Assembly (NCBI GenBank): GCA_965217175.1
Contig: OZ244251.1
Span: 2,108,001 to 2,172,000 of the forward strand
From: Bin87 sp965217175
GTDB taxonomy: Bacteria; Chloroflexota; Dehalococcoidia; Lucifugimonadales; UBA3495
Reading direction: 5' to 3'
Length of the DNA: 64,000 bases
Shown: positions 54,792-63,091 of the stretch, piece by piece
Numbering within the stretch: the stretch's first letter is position 1
How the letters are laid out: each line of letters begins with the position of its first letter
Program-made: the position numbers and the translations under genes
Notes under the pieces: generated by a model
What the model saw: the letters and a program-made list of their open reading frames with translations, nothing else
Database searches by the model: none
What the model was told of the DNA's origin: nothing

Positions 54792-55739
54792 CTAACGCTT
54801 GCGGGCTACGGCGCGCAGGGTGGCCTGCTCGATACCTTCTACGGTTAACCCGTTTTTGGCCATCAGTTCGAGGGCTGGACCGGAGCCGGTGTAACCCTGC
54901 AATGCCACCATTTCCACGGGGACCGGATGGTTCCGGGACACGATGCCTGCTACGACGCTGCCGAGACCGCCGTGGGCGTAGTGTTCCTCCGCGGTTACGA
55001 TGGCGCCAGTTTCCCGGGCGGCGGCGATGATCGACTGCTGGTCGGCGGGGGCCAGCGTGTGCAGGTTGATAACGCGGGCGTCTATATCTTGCGATGCCAG
55101 GTTCTCGGCGGCATCCAGGGCCAGGGAAACAAGCGAACCGTTGGCAATGATTGTAACGTCGGAGCCGTTTCTCATTATGTCAGCCTGGCCGATTTTGAAT
55201 CCATAGCCGTTGGTGTGCACTATGGGCGTGGAAGCCCGCGACAGGCGCACGTAAACCGGCCCCTTCGTGGCGGCAGCGGCTCGAATTGCCTGCTCGGTTT
55301 CAACCGAGTCTGCCGGTGAGATTACGGTGAAAGTGGGCAACGCGCACATCAGCGAAAGATCTTCTATGCTGTGGGCAGACATGCCGTCCTCGCCGGTGAG
55401 GATACCAGCGTGGGTGCAAACCAACTTCACGTTGAGAGAAGGCTGAGCAACCAGGACGCGCAACTGGTCGAAGGGCCGACCGGTGCCAAACACGCTGAAT
55501 GTGCTGACGAATGGTATTTTGCCGGCGGCTGCCAAGCCTGCCGCGACACCGACGATGTTCTGCTCGGCTGGGCCGAAGTCGAAGAACCGATCGGGAAATT
55601 GGTCTCTCCACAGATGCACGAACGTAGAGACGTTCAGGTCGCCGCCCAGCACCACGATGTCGGGGTAATCCTCCGCCATGGTGAGCAAGGTGCGGCCGTA
55701 AGTTTCCCTGGTGGCGGCCGTTGCGCGGGGGGTTGCCAT
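54792..55739 (-). CDS. Transketolase, C-terminal (pyrimidine-binding) subunit
   Basis: Half of a split transketolase, 315 residues; the TPP pyrimidine-binding and C-terminal domains. It has DYPDIVVLGGDLNVSTF, RFFDFGPAEQNIVGVAAGLAAAGKIPFVSTFSVF, CTHAGILTGEDGMSAHSIEDLSLM and EEHYAHGGLGSVVA. It works with the subunit encoded just upstream, with which it overlaps by one base. Pentose phosphate pathway interconversion is the likely role; DXP synthase-like or other ketolase activity cannot be wholly excluded. Confidence 0.92.
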   Translation of the reverse strand: MATPRATAATRETYGRTLLTMAEDYPDIVVLGGDLNVSTFVHLWRDQFPDRFFDFGPAEQNIVGVAAGLAAAGKIPFVSTFSVFGTGRPFDQLRVLVAQPSLNVKLVCTHAGILTGEDGMSAHSIEDLSLMCALPTFTVISPADSVETEQAIRAAAATKGPVYVRLSRASTPIVHTNGYGFKIGQADIMRNGSDVTIIANGSLVSLALDAAENLASQDIDARVINLHTLAPADQQSIIAAARETGAIVTAEEHYAHGGLGSVVAGIVSRNHPVPVEMVALQGYTGSGPALELMAKNGLTVEGIEQATLRAVARKR

Positions 55740-56563
55740 CAGGCCAACTCCTTCATTGCTGCATCGTATTCGTCAGCGGTAGGGGCCCGGCCGTGGAATC
55801 CGGGGTTATTTTCCATAAAGCTGACGCCCTTACCTTTTACGGTTTCGGCAATTATTACCGCTGGTCCGACTCCACTGGATTCGTCAAGAACCCTCAGAAC
55901 ATCTGCGTGTTGATGTCCATCGCAGGTGAAAACGGCCCAACCGAAATCGCGCCATCGGTCGGCGAGGGGTTCCAACGCCATCACCTCGTCGGTGAACCGG
56001 TCGTTCTGAATTCGGTTTCGGTCGACGATGGCGGTCAAATTGCGGGCTTTGTGGTGAGCTGCAGCCATGGCAGCTTCCCAGATCTCGCCTTCCTGGCATT
56101 CGCCGTCGCCGAGCAGGGCAAACACCCGGTAATCCTTTCCGTCCAATCGCGCTGCCAGGGCGTGGCCCAGAGCAAATGACAACCCCATGCCCAGGGAGCC
56201 GGAGTTCATTTCCACACCCGGAATCATGGGGTGGGCGTGACCCTGGAGCAATCCGTCAGTTTTTCGGAATGACGACAATTCATCCCTGTCGAAGTAGCCG
56301 GCACGGGCCAACGTGGCGTAGAAACCGGGTGATGCGTGGCCTTTGCTCAGGATAAATCGGTCTCGGTCGGGCCATTCCGGTTGGGAGGCGTCGTACCTGA
56401 GTACTCCGAAGTAGAGGGCGACCAGAATGTCGATTTCAGACAGCGAACCACCGGGGTGTCCGCTCCCCGCGCGGAATATCATCTCCACGATATCGCGGCG
56501 CAATTCCAAAGAAGTAGCGCTCATCTCTTCTACCGTCAGTGCCGGTTGGGTTACTGCCGCCAA
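55739..56563 (-). CDS. Transketolase, N-terminal (TPP-binding) subunit
   Basis: Binds the diphosphate of TPP. Its 275 codons include RAGSGHPGGSLSEIDILVALYF, ILSKGHASPGFYATLA, SLGMGLSFALGHALAARL and the GDGECQEGEIWEA TPP motif. The start is taken as TTG 56563, because VEEMSATSLELRRDIVEM extends the family homology upstream; ATG at 56524 is the conservative alternative. The well-formed promoter at 56609-56637 precedes it. Confidence 0.9.
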   Translation of the reverse strand: MAAVTQPALTVEEMSATSLELRRDIVEMIFRAGSGHPGGSLSEIDILVALYFGVLRYDASQPEWPDRDRFILSKGHASPGFYATLARAGYFDRDELSSFRKTDGLLQGHAHPMIPGVEMNSGSLGMGLSFALGHALAARLDGKDYRVFALLGDGECQEGEIWEAAMAAAHHKARNLTAIVDRNRIQNDRFTDEVMALEPLADRWRDFGWAVFTCDGHQHADVLRVLDESSGVGPAVIIAETVKGKGVSFMENNPGFHGRAPTADEYDAAMKELA

Positions 56564-56608
56564 TTCCTCACCTGCGTTGGGAGCCTAAATTCGGGTCATA
56601 TCCAAATT

Positions 56609-56637
56609 ATTATATGCCCGTGCAAAGTTGGTGTCTA
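56609..56637 (-). promoter_or_regulatory. Sigma-70-type promoter of the transketolase genes
   Basis: On the minus strand TAGACA (56637..56632), a 17-base spacer and TATAAT (56614..56609). This is the only clear two-part promoter in the window. The -10 lies 46 bases upstream of the TTG start. Confidence 0.7.
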
Positions 56638-56716
56638 TATTGGGTGAACCGGCCGGCTTACGGTCTGGTTTATACTGGGTTGGCCGCCGCCCGCGCGACG
56701 AGCGAAAGCTGTAATC

Positions 56717-57565
56717 ATGATTATCGACGCCCATTGTCACCTATTGCCTCCTGAATTCGCCGACCAACACCAGGAACTAGCGTCCGCGGACGCTACGTAT
56801 GCAGCACTGTTTCCCGAGCCGGGCGGCCGCATTGCCACCGTCGAAGATCTGGTGCGCGACATGGGAAAATCTGGTATCGACGGCGCGGTTGTGATGGGTT
56901 TTGGTTGGACGGACAAGTCGATTGCCGCCCGGGTCAACGATTATCTCCTGGAGGTTGCCAGCCGATATCCGGAAAAACTATACGCTTTTTGCTCGGTGAA
57001 TCCGGCGTGGGGCGCCGACGCTGTCACCGAGGCGGTGCGCTGCCTGAAGTTGGGGGCGGTAGGTGTCGGTGAACTGCACGCCGACACGCAGGGGTTCGAC
57101 ATTACGGATCGGATTGTTTTGGAGCCGTTGATGGCTGAATTGCGGGAACGGCGATTACCCATAACAGTGCATGCCTCGGAACCGGTTGGACACCAATATC
57201 CGGGAAAAGGTTCGGTTACGCCCGACCTGCTGTTACAGTTCGTCGTCAATTTCCCGGATAACCGGATAATCCTGGCCCACCTGGGTGGTGGATTGCCGTT
57301 TTATGTCAACATGCCCGAAGTGGCCGATAAATTTACCAACGTTTGGTTCGACACCGCCGCCATCCCCTTCCTGTATCGTTCGAGCGTGGTAACTGCCACC
57401 ATTGCCTCGGCTGGAGCCGGGCGAGTCCTCTTCGGAACCGATTATCCAATCTTGTCGCACCGGAGGGCGTTGGACTACATGGGAAGCGCCGAAGTCGGTT
57501 GCGAACACACCGCTGCGATCCTGGGCGGAAACGCCTCCAGGCTGCTCAATATCGCTGGGTTATGA
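56717..57565 (+). CDS. Amidohydrolase family 2 protein
   Basis: A TIM-barrel metal-dependent hydrolase or decarboxylase of 282 residues. It starts MIIDAHCHLLPP, with the HxH metal ligands His6 and His8; later come ITVHASEPVGHQYPGKG, ILAHLGGGLPFY and the metal-binding aspartate in VLFGTDYPI. Members include aminocarboxymuconate semialdehyde and gamma-resorcylate decarboxylases. The substrate is unknown. It is first in a tightly packed run with mug and thpR (ATGA overlap at 57562). Confidence 0.87.
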   Translation: MIIDAHCHLLPPEFADQHQELASADATYAALFPEPGGRIATVEDLVRDMGKSGIDGAVVMGFGWTDKSIAARVNDYLLEVASRYPEKLYAFCSVNPAWGADAVTEAVRCLKLGAVGVGELHADTQGFDITDRIVLEPLMAELRERRLPITVHASEPVGHQYPGKGSVTPDLLLQFVVNFPDNRIILAHLGGGLPFYVNMPEVADKFTNVWFDTAAIPFLYRSSVVTATIASAGAGRVLFGTDYPILSHRRALDYMGSAEVGCEHTAAILGGNASRLLNIAGL

Positions 57566-58125
57566 AGCAATCGCAAAACACATCTGCTGCAATCACGCTG
57601 CCCGACTATTTGCGTCCGGGGTTGGACATCGTGCTGATCGGACTGAACCCGTCGAGTTTTTCGGTGCGAGTGGGGCATTATTTTGCGAATCCCCGCAACC
57701 GGTTCTGGGCGGCGATCAGCGCGGCGAACGTGGCTGGCCGCCCGGTGGGACCGGGAGACGAGGCAAAACTTCTTGATGATGGCATTGGATTCACCGATTT
57801 GGTCAAACGTCCGACGCCGCAGGCATCCGGTTTGCGCGCTGAAGACTATCGTAGGGAGGCGCCGATGCTGCGCGAAAAAATCACGCGGTATGTTCCGGCT
57901 ATTGCCTGTTTTCACGGGTTGACGGCGTACCGGGCCTTCCTGAGATACGGTGAAGGCGCAAACCCACCAAGGGTCATAGATCTGGGTCGGCAGGAAAACA
58001 CCATTGGCGAATCCAGGATTTTCGTATTGCCCAACCCAAGCCCTGCGAACGCTCAATACTCGCTGGATGATCTGACCCAATGGTATCGCAGGCTGCAAGA
58101 ATGGCGCGAAGAGTTGCGCCCATGA
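57562..58125 (+). CDS. mug: Mismatch-specific uracil/thymine-DNA glycosylase (MUG/TDG type)
   Basis: Removes uracil or thymine mispaired with guanine. The 187-residue protein has the family motif 1 as DIVLIGLNPSSFSVRVGHYF, followed by ANPRNRFWAAI, FTDLVKRPTPQAS and motif 2 LPNPSPANAQYS. The ATG overlaps the amidohydrolase stop by 4 bases; a longer frame from 57343 lies inside that gene and is not homologous. Confidence 0.92.
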   Translation: MKQSQNTSAAITLPDYLRPGLDIVLIGLNPSSFSVRVGHYFANPRNRFWAAISAANVAGRPVGPGDEAKLLDDGIGFTDLVKRPTPQASGLRAEDYRREAPMLREKITRYVPAIACFHGLTAYRAFLRYGEGANPPRVIDLGRQENTIGESRIFVLPNPSPANAQYSLDDLTQWYRRLQEWREELRP

Positions 58126-58721
58126 CCAGAACCACCGAATCCGTGCGGACGTTCATCGCTCTGCCCTTGCCCGAAAACTGGAGCAATGTTCTGGCTGATG
58201 TGATAGCGCAAGTGCAGCGCCGGGTCCCGGCTGGTGTACGATGGGTTGACCCTCTGGGCACACACCTGACCCTCAAATTCCTGGGGGCTACGGATATCAA
58301 AAAAATCGAGCCAATCTTATCGGGTTTGATTCCGGCTGCGACTGCAACCAAAAGCCTTGAACTGTCATTGGCGCAACTGGGGACGTTCCCGAATCTCCGT
58401 AATCCGCGCGTAATATGGGCCGGTGTCGATGGGTCTCTTGGGGGGCTGCAGGAGTTGCAACAAGGGGTCGAGCAGTTGGCGACTGAATTGGGCTGGGCGC
58501 AGGATTCCCGGCCGTTCAGACCGCATCTGACACTGGGTCGGATGCGGGACCGTGCCACGGCGGCCCAAAGGGTAGCGGTAACAGTCGCCATCTCGAACGT
58601 CGTCATGCCTGTCGTTCCGATGTGGAAACCGGATCTGGTTCGTCTGTACCGCAGTGAATTGACTCCGCAAGGCCCAATTTACACTAGCCTGGGCGACGTT
58701 GCCTTGCCGGGCAATTGTTGA
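58122..58721 (+). CDS. thpR: RNA 2',3'-cyclic phosphodiesterase
   Basis: 2H-phosphoesterase (LigT family) of 199 residues. It has RTFIALPLPENW and both catalytic HxTL motifs: THLTLKFLG (His48) and RPHLTLGR (His135). It opens cyclic phosphates in vitro; its cellular role is unclear. The start overlaps the mug stop (ATGA), so the two are translationally coupled. Confidence 0.92.
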   Translation: MTRTTESVRTFIALPLPENWSNVLADVIAQVQRRVPAGVRWVDPLGTHLTLKFLGATDIKKIEPILSGLIPAATATKSLELSLAQLGTFPNLRNPRVIWAGVDGSLGGLQELQQGVEQLATELGWAQDSRPFRPHLTLGRMRDRATAAQRVAVTVAISNVVMPVVPMWKPDLVRLYRSELTPQGPIYTSLGDVALPGNC

Positions 58722-58745
58722 TCCGTCAGGACATTGGGGTAATTT

Positions 58746-59678
58746 ATGGAAAACAGCATCGAGGAAAACATCACACCGGTCGCGCCTTACGACTTCCAGC
58801 TCACTGCCGGTCAACCGAGTTACTCGCGCGAGCAGGAGTTCAAAACCGAAGATTACGTTGACGATGCCTATATTCGTCTCCTGGATTTGGGGGATCAAGT
58901 TGCGCTGGCATCGGTGCGCTCGGTGGGATCGGTTGACTCGCCCCGGCTAGCGGTAACGTTGGTGGGCGACAACCTGACCCCTGAGGCCGCCGAATCCGCA
59001 ACGGCTCAATTGCGTTGGTTGCTGGGTTGCGACCAGGAATTGCGGCCATTCTACGACGCGGTGGCGGACGATCCGGTGTTGTCAGATGTCGTGAATGATT
59101 TTTACGGGTATCACAACACCCGCACCGCATCGGTGTTTGAGGCATTGATCCAGGCGATAATGGGCCAGCAGATCGCCGCATCGGTGGCGCGGATAGTGCG
59201 CAACCTGCTGATTCAGCATTACGGAGTTCGGGCCACGGTATCGGGACAGGATTGGTACGCATTCCCCCGGCCTTTGAGTCTGGCCACAGCGGAGGTTGAG
59301 GACCTGCGACAGCTCAAGCTGAGTATGCGAAAATCCGAATACATCCAGGGGATCGCCAGAATCGCTGTTGACTCTGGCGACGGGTTCGAATCGCTTCACC
59401 AGCTGCCGGACGAGGAAGCAACCAGGCAGATGGTGGCAATTCGGGGTGTTGGATACTGGACCGCGCAATGGGTTCTGGTGCGCGCGCTTTCCCGCCCAGA
59501 TGGGTTCCCGATCGGTGATCTTGCCCTGAGGCGAACCGTTTCGCGATTGTATTTCGATGGGGCTGAAATAACAGACAGCGAATTAATGGAATTCTCGCAT
59601 CGCTGGTCGCCGTGGCGGTCGTACGCAACTGCCTATCTGTTCGCAGCGTTGAGATCGGGGCGAATCGCGGGTTCCTGA
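58746..59678 (+). CDS. alkA: DNA-3-methyladenine glycosylase II (AlkA-like HhH-GPD)
   Basis: Base-excision repair of alkylated bases. The 310-residue protein has an N-terminal AlkA-type domain and the HhH-GPD core: FEALIQAIMGQQIAASVARI, MVAIRGVGYWTAQWVLVRAL (helix-hairpin-helix) and the catalytic Asp in FPIGDLALRRTV. AlkA rather than Nth/MutY is inferred from the missing FeS cysteines and the N-terminal domain. It follows mug and thpR on the same strand, 24 bases apart. Confidence 0.88.
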   Translation: MENSIEENITPVAPYDFQLTAGQPSYSREQEFKTEDYVDDAYIRLLDLGDQVALASVRSVGSVDSPRLAVTLVGDNLTPEAAESATAQLRWLLGCDQELRPFYDAVADDPVLSDVVNDFYGYHNTRTASVFEALIQAIMGQQIAASVARIVRNLLIQHYGVRATVSGQDWYAFPRPLSLATAEVEDLRQLKLSMRKSEYIQGIARIAVDSGDGFESLHQLPDEEATRQMVAIRGVGYWTAQWVLVRALSRPDGFPIGDLALRRTVSRLYFDGAEITDSELMEFSHRWSPWRSYATAYLFAALRSGRIAGS

Positions 59679-59704
59679 CGCGAACGGCTGGGCAGTAGGC
59701 GGGG

Positions 59705-61030
59705 TTACCGCAACATCCGCATGAGGCCCTTGGGGTTGCTGGAAAACTGACGCATGAGCCGTTGGGTTTGTTTGAACTGATTCAGCACGCGGTTGACATC
59801 TGACGGGTTGGTGCCGCTCCCCAACGCGATCCGGCGGCGTCGGCTGGCCTTGATGATTTCCGGGTGTTCCCTTTCTTCCATCGTCATGGATCGAATGACT
59901 GCCTCGGTTTTCCTCAGTTCAGATTCGTCGAGTTGATCCTTCATCTTTTTGGTGGATTGGCCCATGCCGGGGATCATCTCCATAACGGAGGCCAATCCGC
60001 CCATTTTCTTGACGCCCTGGATTTGGTCCAGGAAGTCCTCCAAAGTGAAGCTGGCCGTGCGCATCTTGCGTTCCAGCTCTTTGGCCTTCTGTTCGTCCAC
60101 GGCTTCCTGGGCCCGTTCGATCAGGGTTAATACATCGCCCATGGCCAGGATGCGAGAAGCCATGCGATCGGGATGGAATGCCTCCAAACCATCCGTGCGC
60201 TCTCCGGTCCCGATGAATTTGATGGGAACGCCGGTGACGCGGGTGATAGAGAGGGCCGCTCCGCCCCGGGCGTCTCCGTCCATTTTGGACAATATCAAGC
60301 CGTCCAAACCGATGCGCCGGTGAAACTCTTCGGCTGCGTTCACCGCGTCCTGACCGGTCATGGCGTCGACGACCAACAGCACCTGATGCGGCGAAATGGC
60401 GTTCTTGACGTCCTCCAGTTCACCCATAAGATCATCGTCGATGTGCAGGCGTCCGCCGGTGTCCACTATGGTCCAGGTCAAAGCCAGCTCGGTAGCGCGA
60501 CGCACTCCGGCAACGGCAACGCTGGCAGGCGTGGCGCCGGCTGGATCCTCGGAATACACGGGTACGTCCAACTGTTTGCCCAAAGTTTGCAGTTGGGAGA
60601 TGGCTGCAGGTCGGCGCAAGTCGGCGGCAACCATCAACGCGCTATGGCTTTGACGCCGCAGCTGCAACGCCAGTTTGGCCGCGGTGGTGGTCTTGCCTGA
60701 TCCCTGCAATCCCACCAGCATCAGCACCGAAGGCAGCTGGCTGGAAGGAGTCAGGCGATGGTCTCCGGCGCTGAGGATGCCGGTCAGTTCTTCGTGGACG
60801 ATTTTCACGACCTGCTGGCCCGGGCTGAGGCTTTCGAGGACATCGCTGTCCAGGGAACGCTCTTTGACCGCGGCGACGAAATCTCGCGCAACCCGGAAGT
60901 TCACGTCGGCTTCTAACAGTGAGCGGCGCACCTGGCCCAGAGCGTCGTCAATGTCGTTTTCGGTGAGACGGCCTTTTCCCTGGAGCCGGTTAAATATCCC
61001 CGTGAGGCGGTCGCTCAGATTGTCAAACAC
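59705..61030 (-). CDS. ffh: Signal recognition particle protein Ffh
   Basis: GTPase that binds signal peptides and 4.5S RNA for co-translational export. The 441-residue protein has N-domain FDNLSDRLTGIFNRLQGKGRL, G-motifs VGLQGSGKTTTAAKLA, DTGGRLHID and KMDGDARGGAALS, and the methionine-rich M domain with LGSGTNPSDVNRVLNQFKQ, which binds RNA. No SRP RNA gene was recognised next to it. Confidence 0.96.
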   Translation of the reverse strand: MFDNLSDRLTGIFNRLQGKGRLTENDIDDALGQVRRSLLEADVNFRVARDFVAAVKERSLDSDVLESLSPGQQVVKIVHEELTGILSAGDHRLTPSSQLPSVLMLVGLQGSGKTTTAAKLALQLRRQSHSALMVAADLRRPAAISQLQTLGKQLDVPVYSEDPAGATPASVAVAGVRRATELALTWTIVDTGGRLHIDDDLMGELEDVKNAISPHQVLLVVDAMTGQDAVNAAEEFHRRIGLDGLILSKMDGDARGGAALSITRVTGVPIKFIGTGERTDGLEAFHPDRMASRILAMGDVLTLIERAQEAVDEQKAKELERKMRTASFTLEDFLDQIQGVKKMGGLASVMEMIPGMGQSTKKMKDQLDESELRKTEAVIRSMTMEEREHPEIIKASRRRRIALGSGTNPSDVNRVLNQFKQTQRLMRQFSSNPKGLMRMLR

Positions 61031-61064
61031 GATGGTTCCCCTATCGGACGTAGTGCTTCGGTAA

Positions 61065-62144
61065 TTATTCCCACCGGAAGGTGCGGTTGGCGATGACGAA
61101 GGCTACCACAAGCCACACGGCGAGGCCCAGGAAATTGGGCCACTGGGTTATGACGGAATCTCCTTGCTGGGTCATGCCGCGTATGGCCTCCACCAGGTAC
61201 GTAAGTGGCAGGTAGTCGGTTATGACCTGCAATACGTTTGGCAGCACGTCCCGGGAGAAGAACACTCCGGACAGGAACATCATGGGGAGGGCGACGATGT
61301 TTGCCAGAGGAGCCGCCTGTTGCTCGGTGCGGGACCAACCCGATACTGCGAAACCCAGGGCCAGGAACACCGCGCCGCCCATGGCGGCTGCCAGCAACAC
61401 CGAGAAGAAGTTACCCGCGAACTCGGCGCCGAACAGGAACACCGCGACCCCCGCCAGTATGACGGTCTGAACCATGACGACCACCAATCTGGTGAGCACC
61501 TGGGCGATCAGCAGGGTGGCCGGATTGAGGGGGGTAGCCAGGAGTCGGCGCAACACTCCCTCGCGTTTCATGCTCACGAAGCTGAACGCCACGCTGAACA
61601 TGCCCAGCTGCATGATGGACATGCCGATGACCCCGGGCATGAGGAAGTCGATGTAACCCAGGTTGCGGGCGTCCACAGGCTCGCTTTCAACCGTGATGAC
61701 TCGCTGGGTTTCGGTGATCGCGAAGTTCATTTCGTCAATTGCCGACCGAAGGATGTTGAGCCCGACCTGCGTTTCGTTGGACCGGCTGGAGTGATAGAGG
61801 GCCTGCACCGTGGATGTTTGTCCCTCGCTCCCAAAATTCTCCGGCAGGATGATCACCAGATCCCGGTGCCCTTCGGTGAGGGCGTCGCGTTCGGTGGCCT
61901 CGGTGCCATGTTCAATGCGCAGCGCTCCAATATTCGCCAACCCGTCGGAGAAGGCGCTTGAAACGTCGTTCTGAGCGTTGTCGACGATGCCAACATCCAG
62001 CTTGCCCAGTTCGCCGAAGTTAAGGAGCCCGAAGATGACCATGATCACGAGGGGCAGGAAGAACGTCCAGAACAATGACGCGCGGTCCCGGGACCACATC
62101 TTGATGGACGTCCAGGTCAGGTAAATTTCTGGTCTGCGCAGCAC
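61065..62144 (-). CDS. ABC-2 type transporter permease
   Basis: Exporter membrane subunit, 359 residues. One helix at the N-terminus (LFWTFFLPLVIMVIFGLLNF) is followed by a large external domain (about 45-180) and five C-terminal helices, with the ABC-2 core MREGVLRRLLATPLNPATLLIAQVL and GVFFSRDVLPNVLQVITDYLPLTYLVEAIRG. It immediately follows its ATPase gene. The substrate (drug, lipid or polymer) is unknown. Confidence 0.88.
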   Translation of the reverse strand: MLRRPEIYLTWTSIKMWSRDRASLFWTFFLPLVIMVIFGLLNFGELGKLDVGIVDNAQNDVSSAFSDGLANIGALRIEHGTEATERDALTEGHRDLVIILPENFGSEGQTSTVQALYHSSRSNETQVGLNILRSAIDEMNFAITETQRVITVESEPVDARNLGYIDFLMPGVIGMSIMQLGMFSVAFSFVSMKREGVLRRLLATPLNPATLLIAQVLTRLVVVMVQTVILAGVAVFLFGAEFAGNFFSVLLAAAMGGAVFLALGFAVSGWSRTEQQAAPLANIVALPMMFLSGVFFSRDVLPNVLQVITDYLPLTYLVEAIRGMTQQGDSVITQWPNFLGLAVWLVVAFVIANRTFRWE

Positions 62145-62939
62145 CTACATCTCCCGCAGGGACCGGCCGGTCAAATCGAGGAAAACATCCTCCAAAGTGG
62201 CTGGGCGAACTTTCTGGGTTCGCTGAAACCCCCGCGCTATCAATTCGTCGATCAATGCCGCGGGTGTGTCCATCGTAATGATTCGGCCCTGGTCCATCAC
62301 CGCTACACGGTCGCACAGTTCTTCCGCTTCTTCCATGTAGTGCGTGGTGAGCATGACGGTGCGGCCTTCCTCTTTCCACCGGAGCACCAGCTCCCACATG
62401 CGGTGGCGTGCCTGGGGGTCCAGGCCGGTGGTTGGTTCGTCGAGGAAGATAACGGCCGGATCGTTCACCAGAGATGCGGCGATGGCGAAGCGTTGTTTCT
62501 GACCGCCCGACAGCGTGCGGAATGAAGACGACTTTCGGTCCAGCAGGTCTACGGCTTCCAGCAGCGGGTCGGGGTTGACGCGAATACGGTAAATGCTGCC
62601 CAGCATCATCAGCAGTTCGGACAAGCGCAGGTGTTCGAAGAAAGCGCTGCTCTGCAGCTGGACCCCGATGATTTGTTTAACGGCGCGAGGGTCTTTGCTA
62701 ACGTCGATACCGCCCACAGTCACTTTGCCGCTGTCGGCATTGCGCATACCCTCGATGATTTCTACGGTGGTGGTTTTTCCCGAACCGTTGGGTCCCAGGA
62801 GTGCGAACACCTCACCTTTGCCCACGTTGAATGAAACCCCGTCCACTGCCTGTATATCGCCATAGCGCTTGCGGATTTCCTCCACCACAATTGTGGGAAC
62901 CGCCGCACCGTCATCAGCCTGATTTGTGGGTGTCGTCAT
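62145..62939 (-). CDS. ABC transporter ATP-binding protein
   Basis: A 264-residue nucleotide-binding subunit: Walker A LLGPNGSGKTTTVE (48-61), signature LSGGQKQRFAIAASL, Walker B VIFLDEPTTGLDPQ and the switch His in MLTTHYMEEAEELCD. It is of the drug/NatA-like exporter group. The stop is adjacent to the start of the permease, and a TATAAT box lies 33 bases upstream. Confidence 0.92.
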   Translation of the reverse strand: MTTPTNQADDGAAVPTIVVEEIRKRYGDIQAVDGVSFNVGKGEVFALLGPNGSGKTTTVEIIEGMRNADSGKVTVGGIDVSKDPRAVKQIIGVQLQSSAFFEHLRLSELLMMLGSIYRIRVNPDPLLEAVDLLDRKSSSFRTLSGGQKQRFAIAASLVNDPAVIFLDEPTTGLDPQARHRMWELVLRWKEEGRTVMLTTHYMEEAEELCDRVAVMDQGRIITMDTPAALIDELIARGFQRTQKVRPATLEDVFLDLTGRSLREM

Positions 62940-62971
62940 CGTATAAGGGTCGGTTGCGCGAACCGGTGTTA

Positions 62972-62977
62972 ATTATA
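62972..62977 (-). promoter_or_regulatory. Candidate -10 box of the ABC exporter genes
   Basis: TATAAT on the minus strand, 33 bases before the ATG at 62939. Confidence 0.45.
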
Positions 62978-63091
62978 GCACCAGCCCCGGATGTATTCGG
63001 GATCAGGCGTTTCTGGCCACATTGCGATGGTAGAATCTGGTTGGCAATGTGATGCTGAAGCGAACCAGTTTGCGAATCTCTTGACACTCTT

